The notes beneath the pieces are model-generated. The model ran no database searches. It was not told where the DNA came from and saw nothing but the letters and a program-made list of their open reading frames with translations. A program made the translations under genes and the position numbers. A stretch of DNA of 64,000 nt from Malania oleifera (Eukaryota > Streptophyta > Magnoliopsida > Santalales > Ximeniaceae): NCBI RefSeq assembly GCF_029873635.1, contig NC_080422.1, forward strand, positions 5,002,001 to 5,066,000, written 5' to 3'. Position 1 is the first letter of the stretch, and each line of letters opens with the position of its first letter. This document shows positions 13,601 through 25,742 of the stretch, in pieces.

Positions 13601-14789
13601 CTCCTATCTCCTCTCTCCATGTCTCCCCCCTCCCCCACCCTCTTCTATATCCATAATGAACAGTAAACACCAATGACAGTGTAAGAGATATTCATGGCAA
13701 CAAAATAATCAGCATGGCAGCAAACCTTTAAAAACTGGGGAAAAAAAAAAAGAAAACATAATACTGGAAGTGCGAATAATTCGGAGTAGCAAACCCCATA
13801 TTTTGCAATAAATTGGAGACTGGCCACTATACCAGTCATTACACATTCGCATGTGATCATTATAACACTGCATTTGCCCAGTATCAAACGCGCCCAATGC
13901 TGTTCGCACAACCAAGATACTGTTCACAAATGCATCATTAATCAGCTCTCATGTGATCCATCAACTAAACATCCGGCTAATACTCAAAATTTCCATCCGC
14001 TCAAATGTGTAAGAATGGTATAAAACAGGCACAGCATTGAACAAGGTCTCAAGGCAACATAACTGTGCTCATATAACACACAATGTTGCATATGGCAGAA
14101 CCAAAACAAGAAGTTACCTTACCAGTATTTTCTTGCCGTTTTGCCCCTTGCGCTTCCCCAAAATCCAGCAGTTCAGATCCTTGTCTCCTCTTCACTTCAC
14201 CATCTAATCCCCGCTCCATATTGTGCTTCTTATCCCTGTCTGAACCACGCTCCTTATCCTTCGAGTCCTTATGCTGATGAGCCGGAAAATCCTTTTCAAA
14301 CTTACGTTTGGAGTCAGCTTTACTACTCTTACTCCCCTCTTTTTCATTTAAATTCTCCTCCTTTTTCTCGCTATCATGCTTTCGACCAGGCTTGCTCTTC
14401 AAATCAACAACAGAACCCTTCAACTTTGAATCAAGCCGAGAATCCCCTTTCGTCTCTTTATCACTATGCTCGTCGCCACGACCACCGTTCCACCTATCAG
14501 AACCAGCCACGTCAGCCCTATCTCTGTGCCTCTTCGAAGAACCATGCTCCTCCGACACATCGTCGCCATTACCGTGACCAGACGGATCTTTACCATCCCG
14601 AGACTGCGAAACAAGCTTTCGCTTCTCGCCGGAATACGAATCCCTAGAAACCCTAGCTGCGGACTCGTCCCTGACATTCCTCTCCTTCATCTTCGCATCT
14701 TCCCCCGAGTCCGAGCGCTCTCTATCGTAATCCTCCCTTGAACTGTGCTTGCTTTGCTTGTGAGATTTGTGCCTAGAACCCCTCGGCAT
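4041..14789 (-). CDS. HIZ2: HIZ2/ZC3H13-like m6A writer-associated protein (5 exons, 1157 aa)
   Basis: Exons, in coding order: 14123-14789, 11713-12415, 6216-7617, 6043-6126 and 4041-4658. All introns are GT-AG and the phases fit. The protein is largely disordered. Residues 1-457 are dominated by R/K/D/E/S dipeptides with a short coiled-coil-like stretch at about 229-245. Residues 458-924 carry a PPPPP run, a Phe/Pro/Gly-rich segment and, near 879-903, the conserved-looking FWHVYLSKLDIS and HPELYNQC motifs. The acidic C-terminus ends NLSRIHQSQSTH. I match it to Arabidopsis At5g53440, HIZ2 (HAKAI-interacting zinc finger 2), reported as the plant counterpart of ZC3H13/Flacc, which helps the nuclear m6A methyltransferase complex. 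Database names call it a CCCH zinc-finger protein, but I see no C-x-C-x-C-x-H finger here. The start codon is the first ATG after a leader, and its N-terminus (MPRGSRHKSHKQSKH) is lysine/arginine-rich. The gene looks intact. Confidence 0.85.
5009..5597. mobile_element. Non-autonomous DNA transposon-like repeat with 12-bp TIRs (copy 2)
   Basis: The element starts TTGTGGAAAACA and ends TGTTTTCCACAA, a perfect 12-bp terminal inverted repeat around 589 bp of AT-rich non-coding DNA. It is the better-kept relative of 2248-2805 and sits in intron 4 of the HIZ2-like gene. There is no coding capacity. The superfamily is not clear because I cannot settle the target duplication; a hAT- or Mutator-type MITE is possible. 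Confidence 0.6.
6043..6126 (-). CDS. HIZ2: HIZ2-like exon 4
   Basis: A small 84-base exon (28 codons, phase 0 on both sides) beginning EEIERNRKITINSSS and ending DSIFQ. It lies between ATGACAG and CAG|GTATCT. Because it is symmetric, skipping it would keep the reading frame. It is separated from exon 3 by only 89 bases. Confidence 0.8.
6216..7617 (-). CDS. HIZ2: HIZ2-like exon 3
   Basis: Residues 457 (split codon) to 924, the largest exon. After a short basic lead-in (HSKQAESRYRDM) it changes character to Gly/Pro/Phe/Asn/Trp-rich sequence with PPPPPFRAG, NGFLPFQHGPPP and repeated W-containing phrases. It ends with the segment around PFWHVYLSKLDISADL that I regard as the most conserved part of the family. 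The donor is GGGGAG|GTGAAA. Confidence 0.85.
9110..9850. repeat. Threefold degenerate repeat in HIZ2-like intron 2
   Basis: Three diverged units of about 200-280 bp follow each other (roughly 9110-9360, 9363-9640 and 9641-9850). Each contains a phrase like TTGATAACCAAATATGAAAA, followed by TTTCC and a TTTTCAAATTTC-type end. Units 2 and 3 open with phrases resembling GTTTGGATCAAGGAT and TTTAGACCAAGGAT. This looks like repeated insertion or tandem copying of a short MITE-like element with GGCCTG-type ends. Confidence 0.5.
11713..12415 (-). CDS. HIZ2: HIZ2-like exon 2
   Basis: Residues 223 (split codon) to 456 plus two bases. It starts after TTCTCAG with the coiled-coil-like ELRNLELEKELEKRIKRRL. 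It continues as an almost pure charged array in which HRD, KYRDE and REKRH-type phrases recur, resembling the Arg/Asp/Glu-rich low-complexity regions of ZC3H13-type proteins. The donor is TACAG|GTAATA. The following intron (7618-11712) is 4.1 kb, the longest in the gene, and contains a threefold repeat at about 9110-9850. Confidence 0.85.
12617..12812. repeat. Recent 98-bp tandem duplication (two copies)
   Basis: The 98-bp unit starting AAAACTTATTAATCC at 12617 is repeated at 12715 with only about two visible differences. It lies in intron 1 of the HIZ2-like gene, about 200 bp upstream of exon 2. The near identity indicates a recent duplication. Confidence 0.85.
14123..14789 (-). CDS. HIZ2: HIZ2-like exon 1
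   Basis: Coding part of exon 1, residues 1-222 plus one base. It is rich in Lys, Arg, Asp, Glu and Ser, with serine-rich patches that could be phosphorylated and several potential nuclear-localisation clusters. The donor is ACTG|GTAAGG. Intron 1 (12416-14122) is 1.7 kb and holds the 98-bp tandem duplication listed separately. Confidence 0.85.
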
Positions 14790-15584
14790 GACGAAAATTT
14801 TTTGCCAAAAACATATATATCAAGAACGAAAGAAAAGCAGAAAATGTAAACTCGAAACCCTAGTTTCGAAGTTCCAAACCGATTAACACTCAGACAGATT
14901 CCATTCCCACCGTCAAAGGCAAATTACCACAAAGTTTCCCTTCGAGCGACCGTATAAATTCCGGCCGAACACCTGCCAGTCGGTCGCCGGAAATCTGAAG
15001 CCTAAGCTGCACGAAAACCGAAAAATCAGACCGCCGGATGGAGGCGAGATCTCGATCGGAGAAGGGATGGCGATGGCCGAACTGTAGAGAGAAGAAAATC
15101 CAGAGAGGCAGAGAAGAAAATATTGCGGAAATCTGAAATCCCTGTCGAGAGGAAGAGAGAGAGAGAGAGAGCGAAGAAACAAATGAAATGTGATTAGCAT
15201 TGGGATATCGAGGATAATTAGTGTGGAAAGACGATAATGCCCTCGTATATTTTGAAGAATTACGACCCAGAACTGTAATGCTCGCAAGTTTTGTCTGTTC
15301 GGAGCAAGCATGGAATCCACTTTTGCTGTAATCCATTTACCATTAATTGCCGCAAAGCTATAAAGATCCGTTTACCTAACCCACCCGGTAAAACGGGTCT
15401 TCCCCACCCGGGCAAGTGTCTCTAAATTTTCTATTGTTTTTTCTTTCAACAATGTTGTTTAGATAAGGAAAAAAAATTATATTATCATAACCTAGCAGTG
15501 AAAAATGAGATATTAATGTTCCAAAGTAAATTTATGGGTTGGGTTCAGATGAATCGTAAATAGGTAGGGATTATTACAGCACAA
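14790..15584 (-). promoter_or_regulatory. Leader and promoter region of the HIZ2-like gene
   Basis: Upstream of the start codon (minus strand) the sequence to about 15180 is moderately GC-rich, and 15149-15171 is a CT-repeat tract (GA on the plus strand). CT-rich tracts close to transcription starts are common in plant 5' leaders, so the start site is probably near there. No convincing TATA box can be assigned. A short CCACCCGGTAAAACGGGT palindrome-like patch lies at about 15381-15400. At about 15.58 kb the region is cut by a copia LTR, so the upstream promoter is less than 0.8 kb from the ATG. Confidence 0.45.
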
Positions 15585-15951
15585 TGAACAATAGTTAGTT
15601 TTAGTTAGTTTTGTTAGTTGTTATTTTTATGTTTTCTGTTTCTTCTTTATTTTTATGCTTTTATTTCATCCTTCTTCCTCTATTATATATACAAAGGTTT
15701 TAGTTTGTAATGGTGTGTGGAATAAGAAAAGTATTCTTTTTCTTCCTCGAGTCTTCAACTATTGTTGCTATACTCTGTTTCATGGTATCAAAGCAAGAAA
15801 GCTAAGAAGGTCCATCGTCATGTCTACTTCATCTGTTTCAATAAATAATACGAATGAAAAAAATAATTCATACCACTTACAGAGTGGTGATTCACCAGGT
15901 ACCATGTTGGTTTTGAATGTCCTCACTGGGAAAATTACCATACATGGAGTA
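15585..15951 (+). mobile_element. Ty1/copia 5' end: LTR, primer site and gag stub
   Basis: A short LTR (about 15585-15782) has TTAGTT repeats and a TATATATA box. It ends TTTCA just before TGGTATCAAAGC (15783), a primer-binding site of the initiator tRNA-Met type. A gag start follows at 15820, whose STSSVSINNTN and HLQSGDSPG phrases are typical of RE-type copia elements. It stops abruptly at 15951 where the LTR of a gypsy element begins. It is a fossil fragment: the rest of the copia element is not found in this window. Confidence 0.7.
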
Positions 15952-18732
15952 TGTGACGCCCTGATTTTCGTACAATTTTGTTTTCAATAATAAATAAATA
16001 ATCACACGTCATCCATAACACCCACAAATCGGCCACGTCAACAACCCTACTATCATTCATACGACCCGACCCGTATTGGGTACCGGGTAAACAGTTATTT
16101 TATTATACAACTTATTAGTGGAAGACAATATATACATATCAGTCAGAATACAATATCAAGAGTATCAACATATATACAAATATTCACACTACCTTCCCAT
16201 ACTAAAAAAAATAACTCAACTCTAGGAGAATTACATCTCCCCTACTTCAAAAACTCACCCTGTGTATCAGGGTCTCAGCTCCCTTCTATCACGGAGCTCT
16301 ATCACCCGGTCGGTCTCTGTTCCCTGAAAAATTTAGATAAATTGGGTGAGACATATCTCAATAAGAAGGAATAAATTATTTACAGTGTGTGGTCATATGA
16401 ATTCAATTATAATACATTTTACTTTCCAAATCATCGTTTCATCTGAGAAAATATACTGATATACACATTCTCATAATCATATAGATATACAACACAAGAT
16501 TTTATAAGCTTTAAAATCATTTCTCAAATTCAATAATTTTCAACACATATTTATCGCGAAGTTCCTGAGAATAGGGAAGATTACCCGCCCATACAGGTAG
16601 CTTCGTTCTGCCCTAACACGTTATGCAGCGGGGTATGGCCACATCTGATACCTATCAGGGCACTCACCTTACTTAGTTAGCCCTCAGGCGGAGAGTTTCA
16701 CTTCATCTTAATTATTTATATTATTAACTCACACGGTTTCATTTCTCAATTTTATCATTCTTTATTTCTTAATTTCCATTCTTTCTTTCATTTCTCATTT
16801 TAACCAATTTTATAATTCTTTCACTTTCCATTTTCATTTTACTTTCCGGCACATAAGTATCCTTGATATCAAATACCAACATCGCGTCTGTAACTCATGG
16901 CCACCCTAAGGATCTTTCTATCCACGTCATGCTTCCCCCCATGATCAAAGTTGTGCAGCCCGAAGGTTGGATCTAACCGTGATTGGCTGACCCGATTAGA
17001 TCAAATATCATATCACATATCGCGTTCGTAGTACGAATAGCCGGCCTATAACCCTGATCCGGACTCAGGGAGCCCAACAACCTTACACAATGGTACAGTC
17101 GACTGTCACGCCACACGCTCCAAGAGTCCGTGTGGTTGCACTAACACCACTAGCAACGGTACCGTGCTCGACATCATAACCATCCAATAGGGTTTACCAC
17201 CACATACCCGCAATCATTATGCGGTATTGGCATTTTATCATTCATATTTCACGTATTTCCACATTTCTTATTTTCATATTGTAGGATTAACATAACAATA
17301 TTTTCATTTCACATATTCACATTTTAATATCAGTATTCTCAACACATTTCATCATTTAAATGATATTTTTTCAGTTCATAATTCATCTCATCTCATAATA
17401 TCATATACATATCTTATTTCACAATTACTCAATATTTCTCAAAACACATTTCTATATTTCACCTTTCTTCATTTTCTCAGAGAATACATTTCTTGCACAT
17501 TTCACTTTCATCATTTTCCCACATTTCAATTCTCATATTAAAACACATTTCAGTATCACATATTTCACAGGGTAAAACATTTAACTCAGTTTAAACATTT
17601 CTCAATAAAAATCACATGTCACACAAATTTCATCTGATATTTATATCATAATAAATTTCAAGTGAAATAACATACACCATTTCCACATATTTCTCAACCC
17701 ATAATTTTCATAAAAAGACTGTTATAATTTATTCTCCTTACCTAACTTACTGAGAGTCTCGCTAGAATCCCAAATCCTACGCCCTTTGTGCCCGAAATTC
17801 AATTCTTGCAATTTGCATTTTCCCTAGATTAATTAACCTATTCTCCCAAAATAATACCCATCTAACCTTCCCTAAACTCTATATACCTCAAATTAATATT
17901 TAAACTACCATTTAATAGCCCCACTTAATTTTCTAAATTTTGCTTGTGGGTCCCAAAACTACACTCGCGGTACTCACCCGAACCCTAAATTTTAGAAATC
18001 TTACTTCAACCCCAAATGCTCAATATTTTAGTATTTTTAAATTAATGCGAATTAATTAAAAATAAACCCCTTAATAACCCCCATACCCCAAATTTGGGGT
18101 TTTGGCCCAACACCCCCACAAGAATTTCGTCCCGCTAAACTTGTAGAGAATCATCCCTAGATTCTCGTGATGGTGTCCGTTCGTCAATTAGGCTTATAAT
18201 TTGCAAGAAATTAAAGAAAAATGAAAAATTGACTTATCCTAGGAGATACGTCTACGCCGCTCCTACCACCGATCCGCTCCGGTAGAATTGACAGCAGCGG
18301 AGAATGGAGTCTGACGATATCTTTCGACTTTCGATCGGGCAAAAATTCGCCACGAAATCGAGGAGAGAGGGAGAGAGAGAGGACCTGCGCGCAAGAAAAA
18401 GAAGAAAAGAAGAAGAAGAAGAAGAAGAAGAAGAAGAAAAAGAAAGAAGAAACAAATTGAAATTGAATCTCCTGAAACTTCTAGCAAGCTTAAGGAGGAT
18501 AATAATAATAATAATAATAATAGTATATTTAATTAATATTAATAATAATATATTTTATTAATAAAATAAAAATAAATTTTAATTAATTTTTTTTCTTTTT
18601 TTTAAAATCCAATTAATTAATAAATAAATTATTATTTTTAAAATTTTTTAAATTTTTTTATTTGATTAATTAATTAATTTTTTTTGGGAATCACTCTATT
18701 AATCTTCTATAACCCTTTTTGAAGTTATTACA
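15952..18732 (-). repeat. 3' LTR of the Tekay-like element (2781 bp)
   Basis: It begins TGTGACGCCC and ends TTATTACA on the plus strand, next to the polypurine tract AAGGAGGGGAGAA (read on minus). Read in element orientation it contains an AAT and GAA microsatellite near the 5' end and a long degenerate array of CATTTC-type repeats (about 17230-17640). It then carries the conserved GGTACCGT block (about 17159), a second block around 16560-16690, and the hairpin/acceptor-like motif (about 16335-16372). Confidence 0.85.
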
Positions 18733-21700
18733 TTCTCCCCTCCTTATAAAAATTTTGTCTTCGAAATTTATCATTCTCCTATTTCCCTTCCTTAGCGAAA
18801 ACACTTCATATTTTTATTAATTACCCTCACTTATGGCGAAAGAATATCGTGGTTACAACGAGAGCTCTAGGAGATTACAACCATTCAAAATTCTCCCAAA
18901 ACCAATCACGTTTCAAAACTAAAAACCCTATTTATCCTATGTTACACTATACAAATAAAAACTACACAATATTATTCTTTTTACTCTGACTGGCTCAACT
19001 CTAAACTCCACTAAATAAGTGCGGATATCTCTAGCGTATCTGATCTTCTAGTTCCCAAGAAGCTTAATGGCATGGTTGTGCCACAAAATTTTTACCAGTG
19101 GAATCTTCTTTGTGCATAGCTCCTGTTCTTTCCAGTTAAGAATCTGCATTGACACTTCCTCATAAGTTAAAGTGTCTCTTAACTCCAGTGCTTTATAGCT
19201 GATCACATAGGAGGGGTCTAGGACGTATTTCCTCAGTATAGAAACGTGGAATACGTCATGGATCCAAGATAGGACCGGTGGTAATGTCAAACGATAGGCA
19301 ACCGGACCCACTCTTTTAAGAATCTCGAATGGTCCAATATACCTAGGACTCAACTTACCCTTCCTCTCGAACCTCATAACTCCCTTCATCGGTGCCACCT
19401 TCAGGAACACGTGATCTCCTGCGTCAAACTTCAATTATCACTGACGAGTATCAGTATAACTCTTCTACCGGCTCTGTGCTGTCCTGATCTTGTATCTGAT
19501 GAGTCTGACTTTATCCTGAGTCTACTGTATCAGCTTTGGCCCCAATACCTGTCTCTCTCCAACCTCATTCCAGTACAACGAGGATCGGCACCTCCTGCCA
19601 TAAAGCGCCTCATACGATGCCATCCCAATGTTAGCCTAGTAACTGTTGTTATACGCACACTCAACCAGTGGCAAATACTGCATCCAACGGCCTCCAAAGT
19701 CCAACACACATGCTCGCAGCATATCCTCCAAAATCTGTATCGTCCTCTCCGTCTACCCATCTGTCTGAGGATGAAAAGTTGTGCTGAACGACAATTGAGA
19801 ACCCATGGCCCCTTGCAAACTCTTCCAAAAACGAGATGTGAACCGTGGGTCTCTATCTGAAACTATAGACACTGGGATGCCGTGGAGCCTAACTATCTCC
19901 TGGATGTATAACTCAGCCAATCTGTCCATGGAGTAGCTAACTCTGATCGGCAAAAAGTGGGCAATCTTTGTCAGTTGATCCACCACTACCCAAATAGCGT
20001 CCTGTCCATGCAATGCCGGCGGCAATTTTGAGACAAAATCCATCGCTATATGCTCCCACCTCCACTCAGGAATGTGAAGTGGCTGCAATAATCCCATCGG
20101 TCTCTGATGCTCAGCCTTCACTTGCTGAAATGTCAAACACTGATCCACATACTGGGCTATCTCCCTGTTCATGTTACTCCACCAGAAGGACTCTCGAAGA
20201 TCCCTGTACACTTTAGTGCTACATGGATGTACAGTATACAGGGACCGATGCGCTTCCTCCAGAATAACCCTCTTGATCTCAAGATCAGCAGGAACACATA
20301 ACCTGGTATGGAACCTTAAGGTTCCATCATCTGAAATGCTAAACTCTAGTTCCTGACCATCCTATACCTTTCCCATTAGCTCTACTAGTTTTGCATCATT
20401 CCTCTGAGCTGCTTTAATCTTCTCCCGTAAAGTCGGCTACAAAACCAAGTTAGCAATGAACACCTGGTGATCGCCTTCTACCAACTCCACACCGAGCTTC
20501 TCCAAATCCATCTGAATTGGATGTTGAATCTCCATTGCAGATACAGATGAATCCACTGATTTTCGGCTCAAAGCATCAGCAACCACATTAGCCTTTCCTG
20601 GGTGGTAGCTAATAGTGCAATCGTAATCCTTTATTAGCTCCAGCCATCTCCTCTGCCTCATGTTCAATTCCTTCTGTGTGAAGAAATACTTTAAACTCTT
20701 ATGGTCAGTAAATATCTCACACTTATCCCCATATAAATAGTGCCTAAAAATCTTTAGTGCGTAAACAACCGTTGCCAACTCCAGATCATGGGTAGGGTAG
20801 TTCTTCTCATATTCTTTCAACTGTCGGGAGGCATAGGCTATCACTCTCCCCTGCTGCATCAATACACATCCAAGCCCTTTATGGAACGCATCATTGTAAA
20901 TTACGAACCCCTCTTCTCCTGAAGGAATCGTTAACACAGGCGCAGTGATGAGTCACTACTTCAATTCCTAGAAGCTCTGTTCGCATTCATCAGACCACTC
21001 AAACTTCACTCCTTTCCTGATCAATCTGGTCAATGGGCCTGACAATCTAGAGAAGCCATCAACAAACCTGCGGTAGTACGCAACCAATCCTAGGAAACTC
21101 CTGATCTCATGCACGTTCTTTGGTCGTACCCAGCCTACTACCGCCTCAATCTTACTCGGATCAACAGAAATACCACCCCTGGATATAACGTGTCTAAGGA
21201 AGGTAACCTGTTCCAGCCAGAACTCGCACTTATTGAGTTTCGCATAAAGCTTCTTCTCTCGCAATACCTGAAGCACTATACTCAGATGCTCCTTATGCTC
21301 CTCTAGGCTCTTCGAATACACCAGTATATCATCAATAAATACTACCACAAACTGATCCAAGTACCGGTGAAAGACCCTATTCATCAGATCCACAAACACT
21401 ACAGGAGCATTAGTCAACCCAAACGGCATAACTAGAAATTCATAGTGACCATACCGTGTTCTGAATGCCGTCTTCAGAACATCTTTCGCCCTGACTTTCA
21501 CCTGATGGTACCTGGAGCGTAAATCTATCTTTGAAAAGATCTGTGTCCTCTGTAACTAGTCAAACAAATCATCAATATGCGAGAGCAGGTATTTATTCTT
21601 GATAGTTATTTTGTTTATTTCTCGATAGTCGATGCACAACCTCATCGAGCCATCATTCTTCCTCACAAATAAAACCTGTGCTCCCCAAGGTGACACACTA

Positions 21701-23833
21701 GGCCGAATGAACCCCTTATCTAACAGTTCGTGTAACTGCTATTTCAATTCTTTCAGCTTTGTCGATGCCATTCTATATGGTGCCTTCGAAATCGGCATTG
21801 TCCCTGGAACCAGATCAATAACGAACTCTACCTCACGATTAGGAGGTAGTCCCGAAAAATCCTCGGGGAATACATCAGGAAAACCCTTCACCACTGGAAT
21901 ATCCTCCACCCTTAGTTCCCCTTCTGATACAGCCTTCACGCAGGCTAAATATCCCTAACAACCTTCTGATAGCAATCCACGTGCCTGAAAAGCGGATAGT
22001 AACTGAGGCGGGGTGCGCACACGTGATCCCACGAATCTGTACTCTTGTCCCTCTAGAGGTCTGAATATTACCACTCTCTGATGGCAATCAATGCTAGCAT
22101 AGTGGGCAGCTAGCCAATCCATACCCAAGATTATCTCAAACCCATGCATGTCTAAAACCACCAGATTAGCTAACAAAGACCTCCCTTGAATATCCACTGG
22201 ATAGTCCCTAAGTACCTTTCTACATACCCCTACAGCCCTAGTCGGTGTAGCAACAGACAAACTAATTTCTAACTTTTGAGGCTCAACCCACACAATTTAA
22301 CATAATCTCGGGCGATAAACGAATGCATCGCCCCAGAATCAAACAAAACAGTAGCTTTAAATGACAGTAGTGAAACCGTACTTATCACCACATCTCTCGC
22401 CGCCTCAGCATCTCCCGGCATCAGTGCATAAACTTGCTCCAGCGCATTATTCCTATGCTGTCCACCTCAAGGTGCCTGATAGCCTCCTCTGTATGGCCAA
22501 GGAGCAGCCGCTACCACTGGTGATGCCTGGCAGTTTCTCGCGATATGCCTAGGCTGGTGGCACTGATAGCAGACAACCTCTCTCGCTCGGCACTCTCCTA
22601 GGTGCCTTCTCCAACATCTGGAACAAGGAGGGGGTGTCTGTCTGCCCTGTACTACTTGATCTCCTCCTCCCTGTTGTCTTTCCACCCTGGTATCATATCT
22701 CCTCCACGGTCCTTGACTGGGCTCTGCCTGAAAATCAGAAGGCGTGGGCCTCTTCCTCTGGCTTTGGGCTGCTGCACCTCTCTGTATGCTGCTCTCAATC
22801 ACCGCAGCTTTGTCCACTATCTCCGAGAAGGTCTGAGCTCGGAAACCTACCACCTGCTCATATAGGTTCTGCCTCAAGCCCTCCTCAAACTTCCTTGCCT
22901 TCCTCTCCTCATTTGGCACCATATACGAGGCGAACCAGGACAGCTCAACAAACCTCGTTGCGTACTGTTGCACCGTCATAGACCCCTGTGTCAGATATAG
23001 AAACTCCGATGCCTTTGTGCTCTTGACCGTAGCAGGAAAGTACCGCTCGAAGAAAATCTCCCTAAAGCAACTCCATGTCATCGCTATAGGATCCGATCTC
23101 TGCTCCTCCAGTACTCTCACTAACCTCCACCAGCGCTTTGCCTCCCCGGCCAATTTAAATGTGGCAAATAACACCCTCTTCTCGTTTGTATATAAGAGGA
23201 CTGCCAATATGTCCTCTATGTCCTGAATCCAGTTCTCGGCTACCAGTGGGTTCGCTCCTCCAACAAAAGACAGAGGTCGCATATGTGTGAACTGCTCGAT
23301 CGTGCAGCTCTATTCCCCCGAGCTCCTAGCCATATCAGCCATCACCTGCTGAGTGACGCTACGCAGCACTGCGTCAGGGTCTACAGCACCCATACTGGAA
23401 GGTCCTACTTCATCACCTCCTGCACTCGTGTTACTATTCCCCGAATCCATCCCACAAAGGATACAACTAATCTCAGCATACAATTACTATCACACAACTC
23501 ATACCGCTATACCCCATAAATTATTATTCTATCCACATCCTTAATCCCCATTTAGGATTCATCCCTACCACTCAGAAACAAGACCCAGCGGTAGTATCCA
23601 TGGTTTTCCTGAAATCGTCACCCTAGAAAAAACACAGAAACAACCCTGGTACTCCTGTCTCTAGGTCGCAAGATAGAACCCTAAATTCTAACCTCATCCT
23701 CAAACAACCACTAACTCATATTTCAATTTACCCATCTCCTATTTTCCTCAAAATCCATTCCTATACTCTTGTATTGTATTCCGTTGTCTACTAAAGTCTA
23801 CAGAACCTAGCAACCTAGGCTCTGATACCAAAC

Positions 23834-25742
23834 TGTGACGCCCCGATTTTCGTACAATTTTTTTTTCAATAATAAATAAATAATCACACGTCATCCATAA
23901 CACCCACAAATCGGCCACGTCAACAACCCTACTATCATTCATACGACCCAACCTGTATTGGGTACCGGGTAAAAAGTTATTTTATTATACAACCTAACAG
24001 CGGAAGACAATATATACATATCAGTCAGAATACAATACCCAGAGTATCAACATACATACAAATATTTACACTACCTTCCCATACTAAAAAAAACAACTCA
24101 ACTCTAGGGGAATTACATCTCCCTTAGTCCAAAAACTCACATTGTGTATCAGGGTCTCAGCTCCCTACTATCACAGAGTTCTCTATACCCCATAAATTAT
24201 TTACAATGTGTGGCCATATGAGTTCAATTATAATCATATAATATACAACACAAGCTTTTATAAGCTTTAAAATCATTTCTCAAATTCAATAATTTTCAAC
24301 ACATATTTACCGCGAAGTTCCTGAGAATAGGGAAGATTACCCACCCATACAGGTAGCTTCGCTCTGCCCTAACACGTTATGCAGCCGGGTATAGCCACAT
24401 CTGATACCTATCAGGGCACTCAACTTACTCAGTAAGCCCTCAGGCGGAGAGTTTTACTTCGCCTTAATTATTTATATTATTAATTCACACGGTTCCATTT
24501 CTCAATTTTATCATTCTTTCACTTTCCATTTTCATTTTACTTTCTGGCTCATGAGTATCCTTGGTATCAAATACCAACATCGCATCTGTCACTCATGGCC
24601 ACCCTGAAGATCTTTCTATCCACTCCATGCTTCCCCCCATGGTCAAGGTTGTGCAGCCCGAAGGTTAGATCTAACCGCGGTTGGCTGACCCGATTAGATC
24701 AAATATCATATCACATATTGCATTTGTAGTATGACTGGCCGGCCTATAACCCTGATCCGGACTCAGGGGGCCCAACAACCCTACACAATGGCACAGTCGA
24801 CTGTCATGCCACACGCTCCAAGAGTCCATGTGGTTGCATTAACACCATTAGCAACGGTACCGTGCTGAACATCATAACCATCCAACAGGATTTACCATCA
24901 CATACCCGCAATCATTATGCGGTATTGGCATTTTATCATTCATATTTCACGTATTTCCACATTTCTCATTTTCATATTGTAGAATTAACATTGCAATATT
25001 TTCATTTCACATATTCACATTTCAATATCAGTATTCTCAACACATTTCCATCATTTAAATGATATTTTTTCAGTTCATAATTCATCTCATCTCATAATAT
25101 CATATACATATCTTATTTCACGATTACTCTATATTTCTAAAAATACATTTCCATATTTCACCTTTCTTCATTTTCTCAGAGAATACATTTCTTGCACATT
25201 TCACTTTCATCATTTTGCCACATTTCAATTCTCATATTAAAACACATTTCAATATCACATATTTCACAGGGTAAATCATCTAACTCGGTTTAAACATTTC
25301 TCAATATAAATCATATGCCACAAAAATTTCATCTGATATTTATATCATAATAAATTTCAAGTAAAATAACATACGCCATTTCCACATATTTCTCAACTCA
25401 TAATTTTCATAAAAAGACTGTTATAATTTATTTCCCTTACCTAACTTATTGAGAGTCTCGCTAGAATCCCAAATCCTACGCTCATGGCGCCTGAAATTCA
25501 ACTCCTGCCATTTGCATTTTCCCTAAATTAATTAACCTATTTTCTCAAAATAATACCCATCTAACCTTCCCTATGCTCTATATACCTCAAATTAATATTT
25601 AAACTAACATTTAACAGCCCCACTTAATTTTATAAATTTTGCTTGTAGGTCCCAAAATTATACCCGCGACGCTCACTCGGACTCTAAATTCCAGAAATCC
25701 TACTTCAGCCTCAAATGCTCAATATTTTAGCATTTTTAAATT
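23834..25742 (-). repeat. 5' LTR of the Tekay-like element, truncated
   Basis: Collinear with 15952-18030 except for a deletion of the segment that carries the hairpin motif. It aligns until about 25742, where similarity stops and the tail of a different, plus-oriented gypsy element starts. About 0.7 kb of LTR is missing on this side. Confidence 0.85.

Larger units (their letters stand above)
15952..25742 (-). mobile_element. Ty3/gypsy element, Tekay/Del-like chromovirus (broken)
   Basis: This is a minus-strand element. The 3' LTR is at 15952-18732, the internal region at 18733-23833, and a shortened 5' LTR at 23834-25742. Family calls: retrotransposon gag with a CCHC zinc knuckle (about 22467-23282), protease (about 21955-22293), reverse transcriptase (about 20968-21958), RNase H (about 20437-20937), integrase (about 19753-20211) and a C-terminal chromodomain-type segment (about 19048-19434). 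The primer site next to the 5' LTR reads TTTGGTATCAGAGCC and the polypurine tract is AAGGAGGGGAGAA. The two LTRs differ by roughly 5% over the first 240 bases, plus larger indels, which suggests an age of a few million years. The coding region is broken in several places, roughly five to ten, so I treat it as a fossil. Confidence 0.85.

Noticed and set aside
14141-14647. 168-codon plus-strand frame opposite HIZ2-like exon 1
   Set aside because: Antisense reading of a charged low-complexity exon; composition (Ser/Pro/Tyr/His) is what the complement produces.
15655-15990. 111-codon frame as a host gene
   Set aside because: It crosses a copia LTR, primer-binding site, gag start and then the first bases of a gypsy LTR.
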